Below, one piece after another: positions 1 to 11,330 of a stretch of DNA of 64,000 nucleotides. The stretch is from Erigeron canadensis (lineage: Eukaryota > Streptophyta > Magnoliopsida > Asterales > Asteraceae). The stretch covers positions 5,580,649 through 5,644,648 of the forward strand of contig NC_057763.1 of the NCBI RefSeq assembly GCF_010389155.1. Reading direction: 5' to 3'. Each line of letters opens with the position of its first letter. Within the stretch, counting starts at the first letter, position 1. The position numbers and the translations under genes were made by a program. Below the pieces are notes generated by a model that was not told the origin of the DNA, searched no databases, and saw nothing but the letters and a program-made list of their open reading frames with translations.

Positions 1-2160
1 AAAATTTAAAAAATGGTAATGAAAAGTGGAAAATAATTATATAATAAGAAAAAATGTTTTTTAAATTTTCATTGAAAAGTGAAAAACAATGTTTTCTGTT
101 TTATTTGAACTCTGTTTTTCATGTTTTTTTGAAAAACAAAATTGAAAAACATGTTTCTTCACCATTTTCTATTTTTCATATTTTCTTGAAAAACAAAAAG
201 ATGTTATATACGGAGACCGGAGTATTACGAGTATATTTTAAGCAAAATTTTCAAGTTAAACGGCTCAAGTTCAAACTTATGTTAACAATTTAAGTGTTTA
301 CTGTTTAGACATGAATGTTCACTTGTAAGGTTGAAACTTGCAATAGATCATGATCGATGTGCTCGAATGTTTTGATTATCAAGTTGGCTTTAGTAGTTAG
401 ATTCACTCAAGTCAACCATCAACACCGATTTTCTTGATCTCACTGTCCATATTTTGCTTTTTTCTTGCAAAATTAGGAGAGATGAAATATGGCTTTTTTA
501 GCGACAAATTTCATTGGGTCAACCCAACAACTACAAGATGTAACTCCAAATTAGTGTCAATTATGCCTAAATTTTGAACCCGGAAATTTCTAGAAACAAA
601 GTCCCTAATTTCTCCTTCTGACTGTTAGACCAAGAGTTCATTTGCAATTAATATAGCTTGTTAGTTGTTTTTTTTTTTATAACCAATTTATGTAGTTTTA
701 TATAAAGCTTGTTAGTTTTCTATTACCATTCAAAACATATATAGTTTTCCAAATCAATTCGTCAATGAGTCAAGTAATAAATGTTCATTTAGTGTTTTTA
801 AGAGCTTTTATTTAATTTCCTAATCAATAAAATAAAATGTACAGGCACCCATCATTTAGACAATTACAAATGCTCTTCGCATCATATCAAATTTGTGTGT
901 GTGTAAACATTTGTTTGTTGCTCCTACAATTCTAGTATTTATTTCTGACCTCTCCTGCCAACTTGGTTGAGGTATATACTTAACTTATCTTTCTTCCATT
1001 TCATTTGAATTTATTTAGCTACTATTCAGATTCATTTTGTTGATTTTGATATGCTAAAGTTTTTTAAGTTTACAAAATTTGAAACCGTACGTGTGTTGGT
1101 AGTTACTACTTAGTATTACTTTTAGTGACAGTTTTTTCAAATACCAGAGGCAGAGATAGTTTTATATTTTATAAAATTATTAAAATATAATACTATGATA
1201 TTAGTAACTATAAAAGAATAGTTTTTTTCTTTTTATCCTTTTGAGTGTTTGAGTTCAAGTATATATGACACGGCATATACGAATCGGTATAAGATATGCT
1301 GATAACAAACTTGGACGTTGCATGAGACAAAAAGCGTAATTTCCCATATTTAAATATTTTATATCTTTTTATTAAATATTTTATATCCTTTTTGTTTTTG
1401 CTAACATTGAATTTTTAAAAAACATTTACAGTTAAATTCAAAACTGCCAGATGAAAGAATGCAAAAACGGGAGCATTTGTTTGTCTATGATAATGGTTTC
1501 TATGGTTCTGGTACTGTGTGCCCTTATTTCTTATGGGATTCGTCGGTGCATATCGAAAGAGAAAAAACGGTTCTCGGAAGTTGCAGTAACTGTTGGACTC
1601 AAAAGTTGATGAAGCTTTTGAAGAACAAGATTCCAGTGGCAGTGCAAAAATGAATTTTAACTATCCTAGTAAATTTATTAAAAATTTGGGCAATGTAGTC
1701 ACATTTGGAACTTCTGTTTTATCTAGATTTTGATCTAGTTATTATTAATTAAGTTATATCCCCTTTTCTAAATGACCTTTTATGAAATAATTAAGGTGTG
1801 AAAAGTATTACTGGTGGCAAACTATTCCTATTTTTAGAAATGGTGAAACACTCAAGCAACTTGTGGTCGCAAACTCATAACTATCGATTTCTATCGGTAT
1901 ACTTGGTAGCAATACGAACAAAGTCTACCCAATAATTTCTCTAACAGATTAGAAATTCTGAAACCAACATAAATCTCATGAAAATGAGGACAGAAATAAC
2001 TATTCTTGGCATCTTTCCTGCATCTCTCTCTCTTTCTCTACCATGTCTTCCTTTGTCACCTGTCATCGTTGTTTCTTTTTGCCCGTAGATACAAATTTCA
2101 TTCTCAAGTCAATTGTAACCCCGACAGCAGCCAACATTGCCTTCTGCAATAGCCCCTTCA
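1..2160. other. AT-rich intergenic region upstream of the receptor kinase
   Basis: No gene can be supported here except a doubtful small open frame at 1451-1609. The DNA is AT-rich with many short A/T runs. The last 200 bases probably hold the promoter and 5' leader of the receptor kinase, but I see no convincing TATA box. Confidence 0.6.
1451..1609 (+). CDS. 52-codon open frame with one hydrophobic segment, possibly a decayed gene
   Basis: I do not recognise this frame. It begins at an ATG, has a hydrophobic stretch at about residues 13-29 (MVSMVLVLCALISYG), then a basic cluster (RRCISKEKKR) as expected after a membrane segment, and stops at 1607-1609. A second frame overlapping its end (1593-1733) continues with protein-like composition (KVDEAFEEQDSSGSAKMNF), which would fit a frameshifted remnant of one membrane protein. 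There is no homology evidence and it may be chance. Confidence 0.2.
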   Translation: MKECKNGSICLSMIMVSMVLVLCALISYGIRRCISKEKKRFSEVAVTVGLKS

Positions 2161-4748
2161 ATGGGCGCGCACTTATATGTGCGCGCACCACTTCCATCCT
2201 TTTGTTCCATGATAGCCCATTTAAGTCGTTTCCTTATCCTTCTCGTCCTCATTTCAACCATCCACCTTGTGAATGGATCGGATACAGAAAAGCTAATAGA
2301 GTTCAAGAATTCCCTGGTCAATGGCAAGAACCTAATCACATGGAATGCCACGACGAGCCCATGCAATAATAATGTAGCAAATTGGGAAGGCCTTCTCTGT
2401 ACCAATGGAACCGTTTGGGGCCTTGAACTCGAGGGAAAAGGGCTTAGAGGCAACATTGACACGAATATCTTGAACGAATTGTCATCTTTGGTTAGCATAA
2501 GCTTCAACAACAACAACCTGGAGGGTACCTTCCCTGAATTTGGAATGCTTGATGGAATAAGAGAGATCACGTTGTCGAATAATAAGTTTCATGGTGAAAT
2601 TTCAGCCAATGCTTTCAAGGGACTGAAATGGCTCAAAAAGCTAAATCTGGCAAATAATGAACTCATGGGTCAGATTCCTAGATCATTGCCAAGATTGCCT
2701 AAGCTACAAGAGTTGATGCTCCAAGACAATCAATTTGAAGGTGAACTCCCACAATTTGATCAAGGTAAGCTAACAATTGCCAATTTCGCCAACAATCATT
2801 TGCGTGGACGTATCCCCTTAGGGCTTCAACAATTTCCTGCAAGCCAATTTTCAGGTGAATTACATTATTGCAAATTCATCTTTCTAAATTTTCATCATAT
2901 ACAATTCTTTATATATGAATGTCAATAAAAAATGTGTACCTTTGATTCGTGTAATTACTCGTTGCGTAATTGTTATGGACCACGCTATGCATATTAGATC
3001 TTCCGTTTTCATGGAAAACCATCCAATGCTCGTTGGAAATTGACACCCTCCGCAAACATTTGGATATTCAAAATCAGAGAATAAACATATTCAAAGACCT
3101 TTGTTGAAAGGAACACAAAACTGTTAATTTGAATCATATGTTGACAGTGTCCTTTTGTGATGGTTTTTCACTTCCTGGGACCATGCTATGCATATTAGAT
3201 CTTATGTTTTCATGGAAAACCATCCAATGCTCGTTGGAAATTAACACCCTCCACAAACATTTGGATATTCAAAAATCAGAGAATAAACATATTTAAAGAC
3301 CTTTGTCGAAAGGAACACAAAACTGTTAATTTGAATCATATGAGATTGTCGTTTGTGATGGCTTTTCACTTCATGGGATAGGCAACGAACTCTGTGGAAC
3401 ACCATTGGGAGAATGTCAAAGGGATGGAGCTTCCACCGCCACAATCATCGTGACAGCACTGGCGGTAGCAATAGCTGTTGCAGCAGTGATTGTTGCAGTT
3501 ATAATCCTAATCCACCACCGAAACCATGAAATTCCTGCAGGATTTCCAAACAACAGTTCAATGGTTCTGGCAGAATCAGCTAACCTTAGCACTCAGGAGA
3601 GAGGCGAAACATCAACTCAAAGTGGCAATCAGAAGAATATTTCCATAAAACTGACTTTCTTGACAGATGATGAAGAAAGGTTTGACCTTACAGACTTGTT
3701 GAAGGCCTCAGCTGAGATCCTTGGAAGTGGGATGTTTGGATCCACTTACAAGACTGCCCTCATAAATGGGAAAGTGATGGTTGTAAAGAGGTTCAAGCAA
3801 ATGAATAATCTCGGGAAAGATGAGTTCTACGTCCATATGAAAAAGTTAGGCAGATTGAGACATCCAAACATCCAACCAATCATCGCTTTCTATTATCGAA
3901 AAGATGAGAAGCTTTTGGTTTCAGAATATGTTGACAACATCAGTTTGTCCTTTCATCTCCATGGTATGTTTTTGCTTTTCATCTTATAACGACACCTTGC
4001 TAAGTCCTTGCTATAACAAAGTATATTGACTACAAGAATAAAAGATAACCTCTTTTGAGATGATACTTACAGGATCCTAACCAAATGTGATACATTTTCA
4101 TTTGTTACTATGATCTCAGGCAACCAGTCTGATGAAAAACGAAGCCCAGATTGGCCTACACGGTTAAAGATAGTAAAAGGAGTAGTGAAAGGACTTCAAG
4201 ATCTTTACATTAACCTACCAAGCCTAATTGTGCCTCATGGTCACCTCAAGTCTTCTAATGTCCTTCTCACCAAGGATTACGATCCACGCCTCACTGATTA
4301 TGGGTTGGTTCCAGTAACTAATCTGGAACACGCACGTGATTTCATGATGGCCTACAAATCACCAGAGTACCAGCAACTCGGGCGCATCTCAAAGAAAACG
4401 GACATATGGTGTCTTGGAATCTTGATCCTTGAGATAATGACAGGAAAACTCCCACCTAACACTCTACACCAAAGCAAAGGGAATGACATTGATCTTACAG
4501 ATTTCATCAACTCTCTGGCTGAGCAGGAGTCCAGCATTGACATGCTTGATAAAGAAATGACAGGATTTGATAGGAGCAATGAAGGGGAAATGATAAAACT
4601 GTTAAAAATTGGTTTGAGTTGCTGCGAAAAAGACGTCAACAAGAGGATGGATATTAAACAGGTGGTGGAGATGATTGAGGAACTGAAAGAAAAAGATAGT
4701 TCAGAAGATGACTTTCTGTCGACTTATAGTAGTGAATTAGACAAGTGA
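2161..4748 (+). CDS. Pollen-receptor-like LRR receptor kinase (PRK type, probable pseudokinase)
   Basis: Three exons join in frame: 2161-2854, 3382-3963 and 4120-4748 (634 aa, the usual PRK size). Both introns are GT-AG, phase 1, and each splits a Gly codon. A signal peptide precedes NGSDTEKL. An LRRNT-type cap follows, with Cys in SPCNNN and LLCTNG and the phrase NWEGLLC, then about five LRRs and a Cys pair (NELCGTPLGEC). One membrane helix lies at about 3436-3507. The kinase domain keeps the glycine loop GSGMFGST and the lysine in VMVVKRF. The catalytic loop reads HGHLKSSN instead of HRDLK..N, and DFG is DYG. PRKs are plasma-membrane receptors of pollen and the pollen tube that signal to ROP GTPases and typically share this atypical loop. 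ATG 2161 is chosen; ATG 2209, directly at the signal peptide, is an alternative. Expression in pollen is inferred from the family. Confidence 0.9.
2977..3378 (+). repeat. Two-copy tandem duplication (about 201 bp each) inside intron 1 of the receptor kinase
   Basis: Copies 2977-3177 and 3178-3378 are nearly identical. Both contain the stretches TTCATGGAAAACCATCC, GGAACACAAAACTGTTAAT and TTTGAATCATATG. The second copy leads into the used splice acceptor (GGGATAG then GCAAC at 3382). In the first copy the matching spot reads GGGACCATGC and has no AG, so it cannot splice there. Confidence 0.9.
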
Positions 4749-7700
4749 TTTTCAAGACAACACTCAGATGACTACAACTAAAAACAACAGATGACTGATT
4801 CAACTCATCACTTAAAAGATGGAAACTGTTGGTTTGTGAGCAATGCTTTCATGAATCCGAAGTGCGTTGCCCATGAACTTGAAATTCCACCAGCTTCTGA
4901 GATGATAGCGGAAGGTCATTTATCATATTTCGTTGCTAAAGGAACACCTAACGGGCTATGGAAGAGTATTGATTTGGGGTATCTCAATCTCAAGAGCAGT
5001 ATATATATTTCTAAACGCATCTCCCAAATCATTTTCAGTGAAATGTAATTACATATAGTGTGATTTCGGTCAATGTAATTTTATCTGGCTAAAAGGTTAC
5101 AAGATCCAGTTTTTCCAGAACAAGATTTCAGGCATGCCTCCCTCATAACTCAATCTCTGAAATAACCTACCTATAATGATTCTAATGCAGTTCCTGGGGG
5201 ACAATAAATCCCTAACAAAATGCCATCATGTAACTTTTATTACTGAAAACTCTATGCTGCCAAGATAAAATCACCTCTCAGGGGAATATGATGAGAAACA
5301 GAATACTCATCAAGTCATATGATGTTTCACTACTAAATATTCTAGACAAGGAGCAAACCATGCTTATCAATAACTAAGATGGAATGAACTTTGTTGGGTA
5401 TAACTCCTAATGGCTATGGGAACCATCACATCCAAGGTAGATTGTTATTCCCTCGTGTCCCTTCTTTTATACAATACTGGAACACTTTACCGTTTGGTAG
5501 GGGGGGGGGGGGGGGGGGGGGAATATTTACATCCCGTCTTCCCGTATCTTGCCTAGCATAGGATTGGGTATTGTTGTTGTAGGAATAGTCTCAATATATA
5601 ACGAAGGTTCATGAACCTTACTGACCAAGGTAAATGTATCCAAAATACTTTAACGTTTTCAAAAAAAATATAATGAACCTTCATGCCAAATATTATGATA
5701 CAAAGATTCATAATAAATAGGCTTCGATCATGTGGTTTCTTTCCAACTTTCTTGGGCGAGATCCGCTAACTGTTCAGTACTTAAAATAAAGAGAGCTTAA
5801 GTTGTCCGTGTATAACTTGATGTCAAATAACATACATGTCAACCTCTAAATTTTGGTCCGCGTTAGTAACACAGGATTGGTAGAAATAGGTATTGCAAAA
5901 AACTCAGATTGAAGTATGAAGAACGAGTGTAAGTGGTACCTTAATCAAGAGATCACAAGGTAGACAACATATCTAGATCAATTCACAACAATACAGCCAT
6001 TCTACAAATGAGCATGAGACAATGGCTTGCTTTTTTAACTGCCAATAAATAGAAGGATACAGTTTAAAGAAATAAATACCCCAATCATTCTCAATGAAAA
6101 AAATATTATAGCTATGAGTAGCTTTGATGTACTGTAACTCTAACCAATGCATTGCAAAATCAGGAACGTAGATTTTTTGTGGAACTGATTGAGCATTTGA
6201 GCCATAAACGAAATATAATGACATGTAATGGGGCAATATGATAAATTTCCAATTATTCTATAAAACTGAAGATAAGTGAACAGCTTACAATATGTCAATA
6301 TCAGTGGGCAGTATCATAGAGTTAGCCATTAGTATCAACTTGAAGGTCCCTAGCATACTTGTGTGTTGAAATATTTTACGGCCTGGCCAATATCTTACTT
6401 GAACAATAAGTTTTTAATGCCGAAGGCAAAATCCAAATTTTTTTCAACTTGTCAGTGATTTATAAATATGACTCTTTGCTAACTTCAGGAAATTCCTAGT
6501 AGCTCTGCAATAATCATCTTTCCCGGTAATCAAATAGTTCTAGCCATATAATGCGGGGTATTATAAGGAACTCCTGCCTCACAGTCAGTTACATGGAAAG
6601 TGATTTATTTTTCTCTTTTCGTGTGTCCATGTGGATGTTGAGTTTATCAGTCTATTTTCTGATTGTCGTTTGCAATCAAAAGTTCATTTTAGATAGGTTT
6701 GAGAATCTAAAAGGATAGATGTCTTAATCATATCTCTTGTGCCAAGATTTTAAACAATTTGGTCAACATACGTGAATGTCATTGAGCGTTTAGTAGGCTT
6801 TGAGAGATTATTTTTTTCTGTCGAAGGTTTCAATATCCATCAACAGCTTCTAGTTGTAGTATATGGAACAAAACGTATATACATCAAAAAATGTTGTAGA
6901 TTGCTGCAATATGGATCCTATATCTGTGTTATTATATACAGTATTTCATATGCACATATGAGACCACACCACTTAGTTATACTACCTAGCTATCCAATTT
7001 ACACTACATAACTAACTAGCTAAGCACTCTTGCAATCGGCTACAACGTTTTGCCAACTTGTGGCTTTCAGTCACTTTATTGCCTATAGTAGAGCTGAGAT
7101 ACATACCACAATTCTGGTATATAAATATCGTCTTGAAAAGGAAAGTTGCCTCCATGCCACCTGCATCCATTCTTTACAATTTAAGTATTGAGTTGAAGAT
7201 TAAATAAAATGGAGCAGCTGAATTTATGCTAGTATTGTTCTACTTTCATAGCTTATGATAGCAGCCAATTATTGACCAAGGTTGGGAAACTGTGACTCAG
7301 ACCTACATGGCGGGACTGCGGGAGGGAAGTCATGAGTTTTTGGAAACTTGGAATCAACCGGGGACCCAGATTGGAATTTTATATATAAAAATAGTAACTT
7401 TTCAAATTATAGCTAACAGAAAATAGGATATAGACTAAAAATTCCAAACTTAACATAAAAGTTTAGAAACATTAAAGTTCAAATTTAACAAACATAAACT
7501 TAAACCAATTTAGAGATTTATTAAAAGTTTATTTTAGAAAATAGAAAATCTTGCACGAGTCGGCCGATTTTGTCCTGTGTTAACCATGGTCTGATCTCGT
7601 TGACTGATGTTTAGTCCGGGTCGACCTGACACATCCCGATTTACCACCAAGTCACAAGTCAAATCTGGATAAGCCAGGCGAAATTTACAACAGTGGTATT

Positions 7701-7932
7701 GACGTTTGAGGAATGGCGGAACCGCCGAACTTAGTTGTGAATCTGGTTGGACATGCTACTTACTAAGCTATCTCATAAGAAGAGAACCCAAAATGGAAAC
7801 AGGTCAACATGTTGAAGCGGTAGTAACCAGCTAAAAATTGAATTGCACATAACCTCCTAAATATTTCACGAAAATTAAAGTAAAAAATAAATGGGATAAC
7901 ATTGTCGTAACAGTCTGATCACATGTAATATA
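4749..7932. other. Non-coding region between the receptor kinase and a copia element
   Basis: This holds the 3' UTR of the kinase and then AT-rich DNA without a convincing gene. The frame at 4791-5048 (85 codons) follows the kinase stop closely and has no recognisable domain; I treat it as UTR. A G homopolymer lies at 5500-5521. Just after it (about 5565-5580) is ATTGGGTATTGTTGTTGT, which resembles the 3' end of some plant SINEs, but no SINE body is visible. Confidence 0.55.
5500..5521 (+). repeat. Uninterrupted run of 22 G
   Basis: Twenty-two consecutive G residues occur in otherwise AT-rich DNA. Such a run can fold as a G-quadruplex and is slippage-prone. It could also be an assembly or polishing error. 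Confidence 0.85.
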
Positions 7933-8212
7933 TGTTAAGAACCGGTTGCACAGCGGAAGCAAAACAGAAAACTAAACAAAGAACACGAGAATTAATGTGG
8001 CATCTCACACAATGTGTGTGAACTAATCCACAGCTGCAACTAGGGTTTTTATTAAGCTCAGTACAAAAAATTACAATGCATATGCTAGGATATATATAGA
8101 GAACAGTCTAGGGTTTCTTGCTTGGTGAACAAGGAAACCCAATGGGCTTCCTAAACAGCCAACTAAAACGGGCCCTAAGCTAAAAAGCCCAAGGCCTTCA
8201 CAAAACCTGACG
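7933..8212 (-). repeat. 3' LTR of the copia element
   Basis: This 280-bp copy pairs with 10559-10846. On the plus strand it starts TGTTAAGAACC; it ends CTGACG where the partner ends CTGACA, so one terminal base has changed. Confidence 0.9.
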
Positions 8213-8380
8213 ATCTCACACTTGAAGGCCTTGCAGAAAACAAGTCACACAAATACACAACAATCTAAGTCTTCAGCAATCAGTAATTCCAAAACACACG
8301 GAACAGAAGTACAGGTTTAGCTCAACAAACAAACCAAACTTCAAACCATAACACACCTAGTTGCAGCGGACCCCCACTCG

Positions 8381-9966
8381 TTAGCAAATAAAGGGCCCCG
8401 TTGGAGCCTCAGATGAGCCCAACACGGTCGGAAGAGACCCCGACTTTTCATCCTCAATCCCAACTGATTCCCATAGACTCAAACCATCATATACAGGGAC
8501 TCTCAGAGGAACACTCTCCACTAACGGTAACTTCTCAGCAGAGATTTCATTCGGATCCCTAGTCTTTCGAACCGAACGTAGATTTCTAGACTGTGTCGAG
8601 CTACTCCCACTATCACGAAACTCCCGTACACGTTCAGACTTCCGAATACGCTCAAGCGGATTACCTGGAGTCCCAGAGTTCTTTACCGTCAACTAAACTC
8701 GTTTAACTACCGAATCGCCGAGCCCGACTTTGGTGTTCGTCTTAACAGGGGTGGTCACTTCCCCAGACGGAACAGGCACCAAATACAACGACCTTTTCTT
8801 GAAACCCCTAGCAACCACAAGATTTCCCTTAACAACCTTCCACTTTCCACCACCAAACTTAAATATAAACCTTGTTCATCCAATTGCCCAACGGAGATCA
8901 ACTTTGTTTCAAGCCTCAGAATAACCCTAACATTACACAAAGTCTAAGTAGTGCCAAAGTAGTAACAAGATCCAAATCCCCCATGCCAGTCACATCAAGA
9001 ATTTCACCGTTTCCCAGCCTAACCTTGCCAAAATCGCCCTTTTTAACATTCCGCATGCAATCATTGCTATGGGTAGCATGGAATGATGCACCGGAATGCA
9101 TGACCCATGAATCCACGTTGCTTTCAACACACATCATCAATACATCGTCTTCGGAGTCGCTTGCTGTAGCAGTGTTCAATCCATCAGAATTCTTTTTGAC
9201 TCCTGTAATGTCCAGACTCGTTGCAGTCCCAACAGCGCACACTCGGACGAGCCCTAGACTCGTTGCAGTCCCAACAGCGCACACTCGGACGAGCCCTAGA
9301 CGAGCTCCTGCCCTGACCTTTGCTGCTCCCACTATCTCTGCTATTATTTCTTCCCCTGCCAACATGTAACAAATCAGAAAAAGACCCACCCTTTGCACTT
9401 CTTCGGCGAACGTTTTCACCCAGTACCAAGTCGCGAATCTTTTCAAAAGTCATCCCGTCAGTTCCCACTGAGCTTGTAACAGCGGTTACAGTCCCGGACC
9501 AACTAGCAGGGAGTAAAGATAGCAATAGTACAACCTTGGTCTCTTCATCGAAATTCGTTCCCACAGATGACAATCTGGATAGAATAGAATTTAGATTGTT
9601 AATGTGCACGGTAACTGAGCTCCCCTCCTTCATTCTCATATTAAACAACTCTCTCATCAGGAATACCTTATTAGGAGGAGACAATTTCTCATACATATTT
9701 GACAACGCCGACATCATACCACTAGTAGTGGTTTCAGACATGATGTTGTAAGCCACGTTTCTCGTCAAACTCAGTGTAATAACCCCTCTGGCTTTCTTAT
9801 CCTTCGTATCCCAAAAAGCTATTTGTTCTGCATTCATCTTCTTCGGTTTTTTACCAAGAACCATGTCCAGATCCTTTTGACCAAGTAATGCTTCAATCTG
9901 CATCTTCCACCAACTATAATCCGAACTATCAAACTTTTCAATTACAAATTTCCCGTCTTCAGCCAT
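8381..9966 (-). pseudogene. Broken copia gag-protease-pol remnant
   Basis: Gag starts at ATG 9966 (MAEDGKFVIEKFD) and has the UBN2-type body (WWKMQIEALL, FLMRELFNMRM, LLLSLLPASW) ending in a zinc knuckle with CWDCNESGHYR. A 42-bp tandem duplication at 9214-9297 doubles CWDCN. A frameshift then moves into the protease frame, whose active motif reads MHSGASFHAT; Asp of the usual DSGA motif is His, so the protease is expected to be dead. Further minus-strand remnants are LKTKLISVGQLDEQG-like pre-integrase sequence near 8755-8940 and an integrase-RT linker piece at 8692-8381. The integrase core and all of RT/RNase H are absent. Confidence 0.85.
9214..9297 (-). repeat. 42-bp exact tandem duplication across the gag zinc knuckle
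   Basis: The unit starting AGACTCGTTGCAGTCCC at 9214 recurs at 9256. It encodes 14 residues twice in frame, doubling the first two cysteines of the knuckle while leaving only one complete CCHC. Confidence 0.9.
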
Positions 9967-10544
9967 AATGACAAACGAAAAATAAATAACCAAAGTTACC
10001 TGGCTTCAACTTAGTTGATTAACACCCGTTAACAAAAATCAAACAAAAAAAACCAATCAAATAGCAACCTTATATCTTCCAATCAATCAATCAACACCAA
10101 AACCCCCAAAATTCAGAAACCCTAATCGCAATCACTGACCAAAAAAAATCAATCAAATTCACCCGAACAGAATACCTCAATCGGATTATTTGAACAGATT
10201 TACCAGATCTAATGCGAACAGAAGATTTCAGCACTGAGTTGGCAGACTGCAGCGACAGCAGGTGGCTGGTGGTGATGAAACAGCGGCAGCTGGTGGCTGT
10301 CGCAAGGAATGATTGAACAGGAAGAAGGAAAAACCGTTCCAGCAGAGCAAACAGTGGCAGTAAACGATAAACAACAGTGAACAGCAGCAATCAACAGCAA
10401 AACAGCAGTGAACAGAAGCAATCAACAGCAAAAAAGCAGATTACAGCCACAAACAGCAGCTAATCAGATCCGAACAGCAGCAGAACAAGATCAGGGAACA
10501 AAAAAGCAGTAAACAGCCTCTTAATCGCGAATTCAGCAGCCTAA

Positions 10545-10556
10545 GCTCTGATACCA
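10545..10556 (-). promoter_or_regulatory. Primer binding site of the copia element
   Basis: The minus strand reads TGGTATCAGAGC, complementary to the 3' end of initiator methionine tRNA, two bases inside the 5' LTR. It fixes the element's polarity as minus. Confidence 0.9.
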
Positions 10557-10558
10557 CT

Positions 10559-10846
10559 TGTTAAGAACCGGTTGCACAGCGGAAGCAAAACATAAAACTA
10601 AATAAAGAACACGAGAATTAACGTGGTATCTCACACAATGTGTGTGAACTAATCCACGGCTGCAAGTCTGCAACTAGGGTTTTTATTAAGCTCAGTACAA
10701 AAAATTACAATGCATAGGCTAGGATATATATAGAGAACAGTCTAGGGTTTCTTGCTTGGTGAACAAGGAAACCCAATGGGCTTCCTAAACAGCCAACTAA
10801 AACAGGCCCTAAGCTAAAAAGCCCAAGGCCTTCACAAAACCTGACA
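10559..10846 (-). repeat. 5' LTR of the copia element
   Basis: This 288-bp copy pairs with 7933-8212. It carries an extra 8 bases near CTGCAAGTCTGCAACT relative to its partner. Few differences suggest a fairly recent insertion. The adjoining leader (about 10210-10540) is rich in CAGCAG/CAACAG motifs. Confidence 0.9.
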
Positions 10847-10851
10847 ATATA

Positions 10852-11330
10852 TTAGTTATTAATTAAAAATTCGATAAAGAAAGGTAAAGAAATGTTTGAT
10901 TTGAACCAACCCATTTAAATTTGTCTAGGACTTTTACCCGTTTTGACATGTTACAACCCACGCGTTATATCTAAGCATTACCAGAAGTCATAAGTAAAGT
11001 TCGCGAAATCATAAGGTGTCATCATTGTTGACAACAACACTCCTGTGCTTATAAAGATTGGGAACACATTCCAAATGAGACATAAAATGTTATACTATTA
11101 ATTTCAGGTATGCCTGCCAAGATGACCAGGTAAAAAAATGTACATTAGCAGTAAAGATGAGTGTAGACTGACCTGATGTGTGGCATCTGTCACAAGGGGA
11201 TATAGACCAGAAACCAATCATATATCAATGCATATCATTACAGAGGCTATTGAGGTTATCTACCTCCGGCGGGGTCTTTGGGGTTATTCAAGGCTCAACT
11301 AAAAGCACATTTCTTGTCTCCCATAATACA
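10852..11330. other. Non-coding gap, 3' side of the PPR gene
   Basis: I see no gene. It probably includes the 3' UTR of the minus-strand PPR gene. Confidence 0.55.

Larger units (their letters stand above)
7928..10851 (-). mobile_element. Internally deleted Ty1-copia (Tnt1-like) LTR retrotransposon with target duplication
   Basis: LTRs 7933-8212 and 10559-10846 are almost identical, and the 5-bp duplication ATATA flanks the element (7928-7932 and 10847-10851). The polarity is minus. A tRNA-iMet primer binding site abuts the right LTR, and the purine-rich tract (minus strand AAGTGTGAGAT) abuts the left. Only 2.9 kb long, it keeps gag, a protease remnant, a piece of the pre-integrase region and a piece of the integrase-RT linker. 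The integrase core, reverse transcriptase and RNase H are missing. It is therefore non-autonomous, but complete ends mean it could have been mobilised in trans. Confidence 0.93.

Noticed and set aside
2109..2570. 153-codon minus-strand frame over kinase exon 1
   Set aside because: Shadow of the LRR exon; no domain and no coding-like composition.
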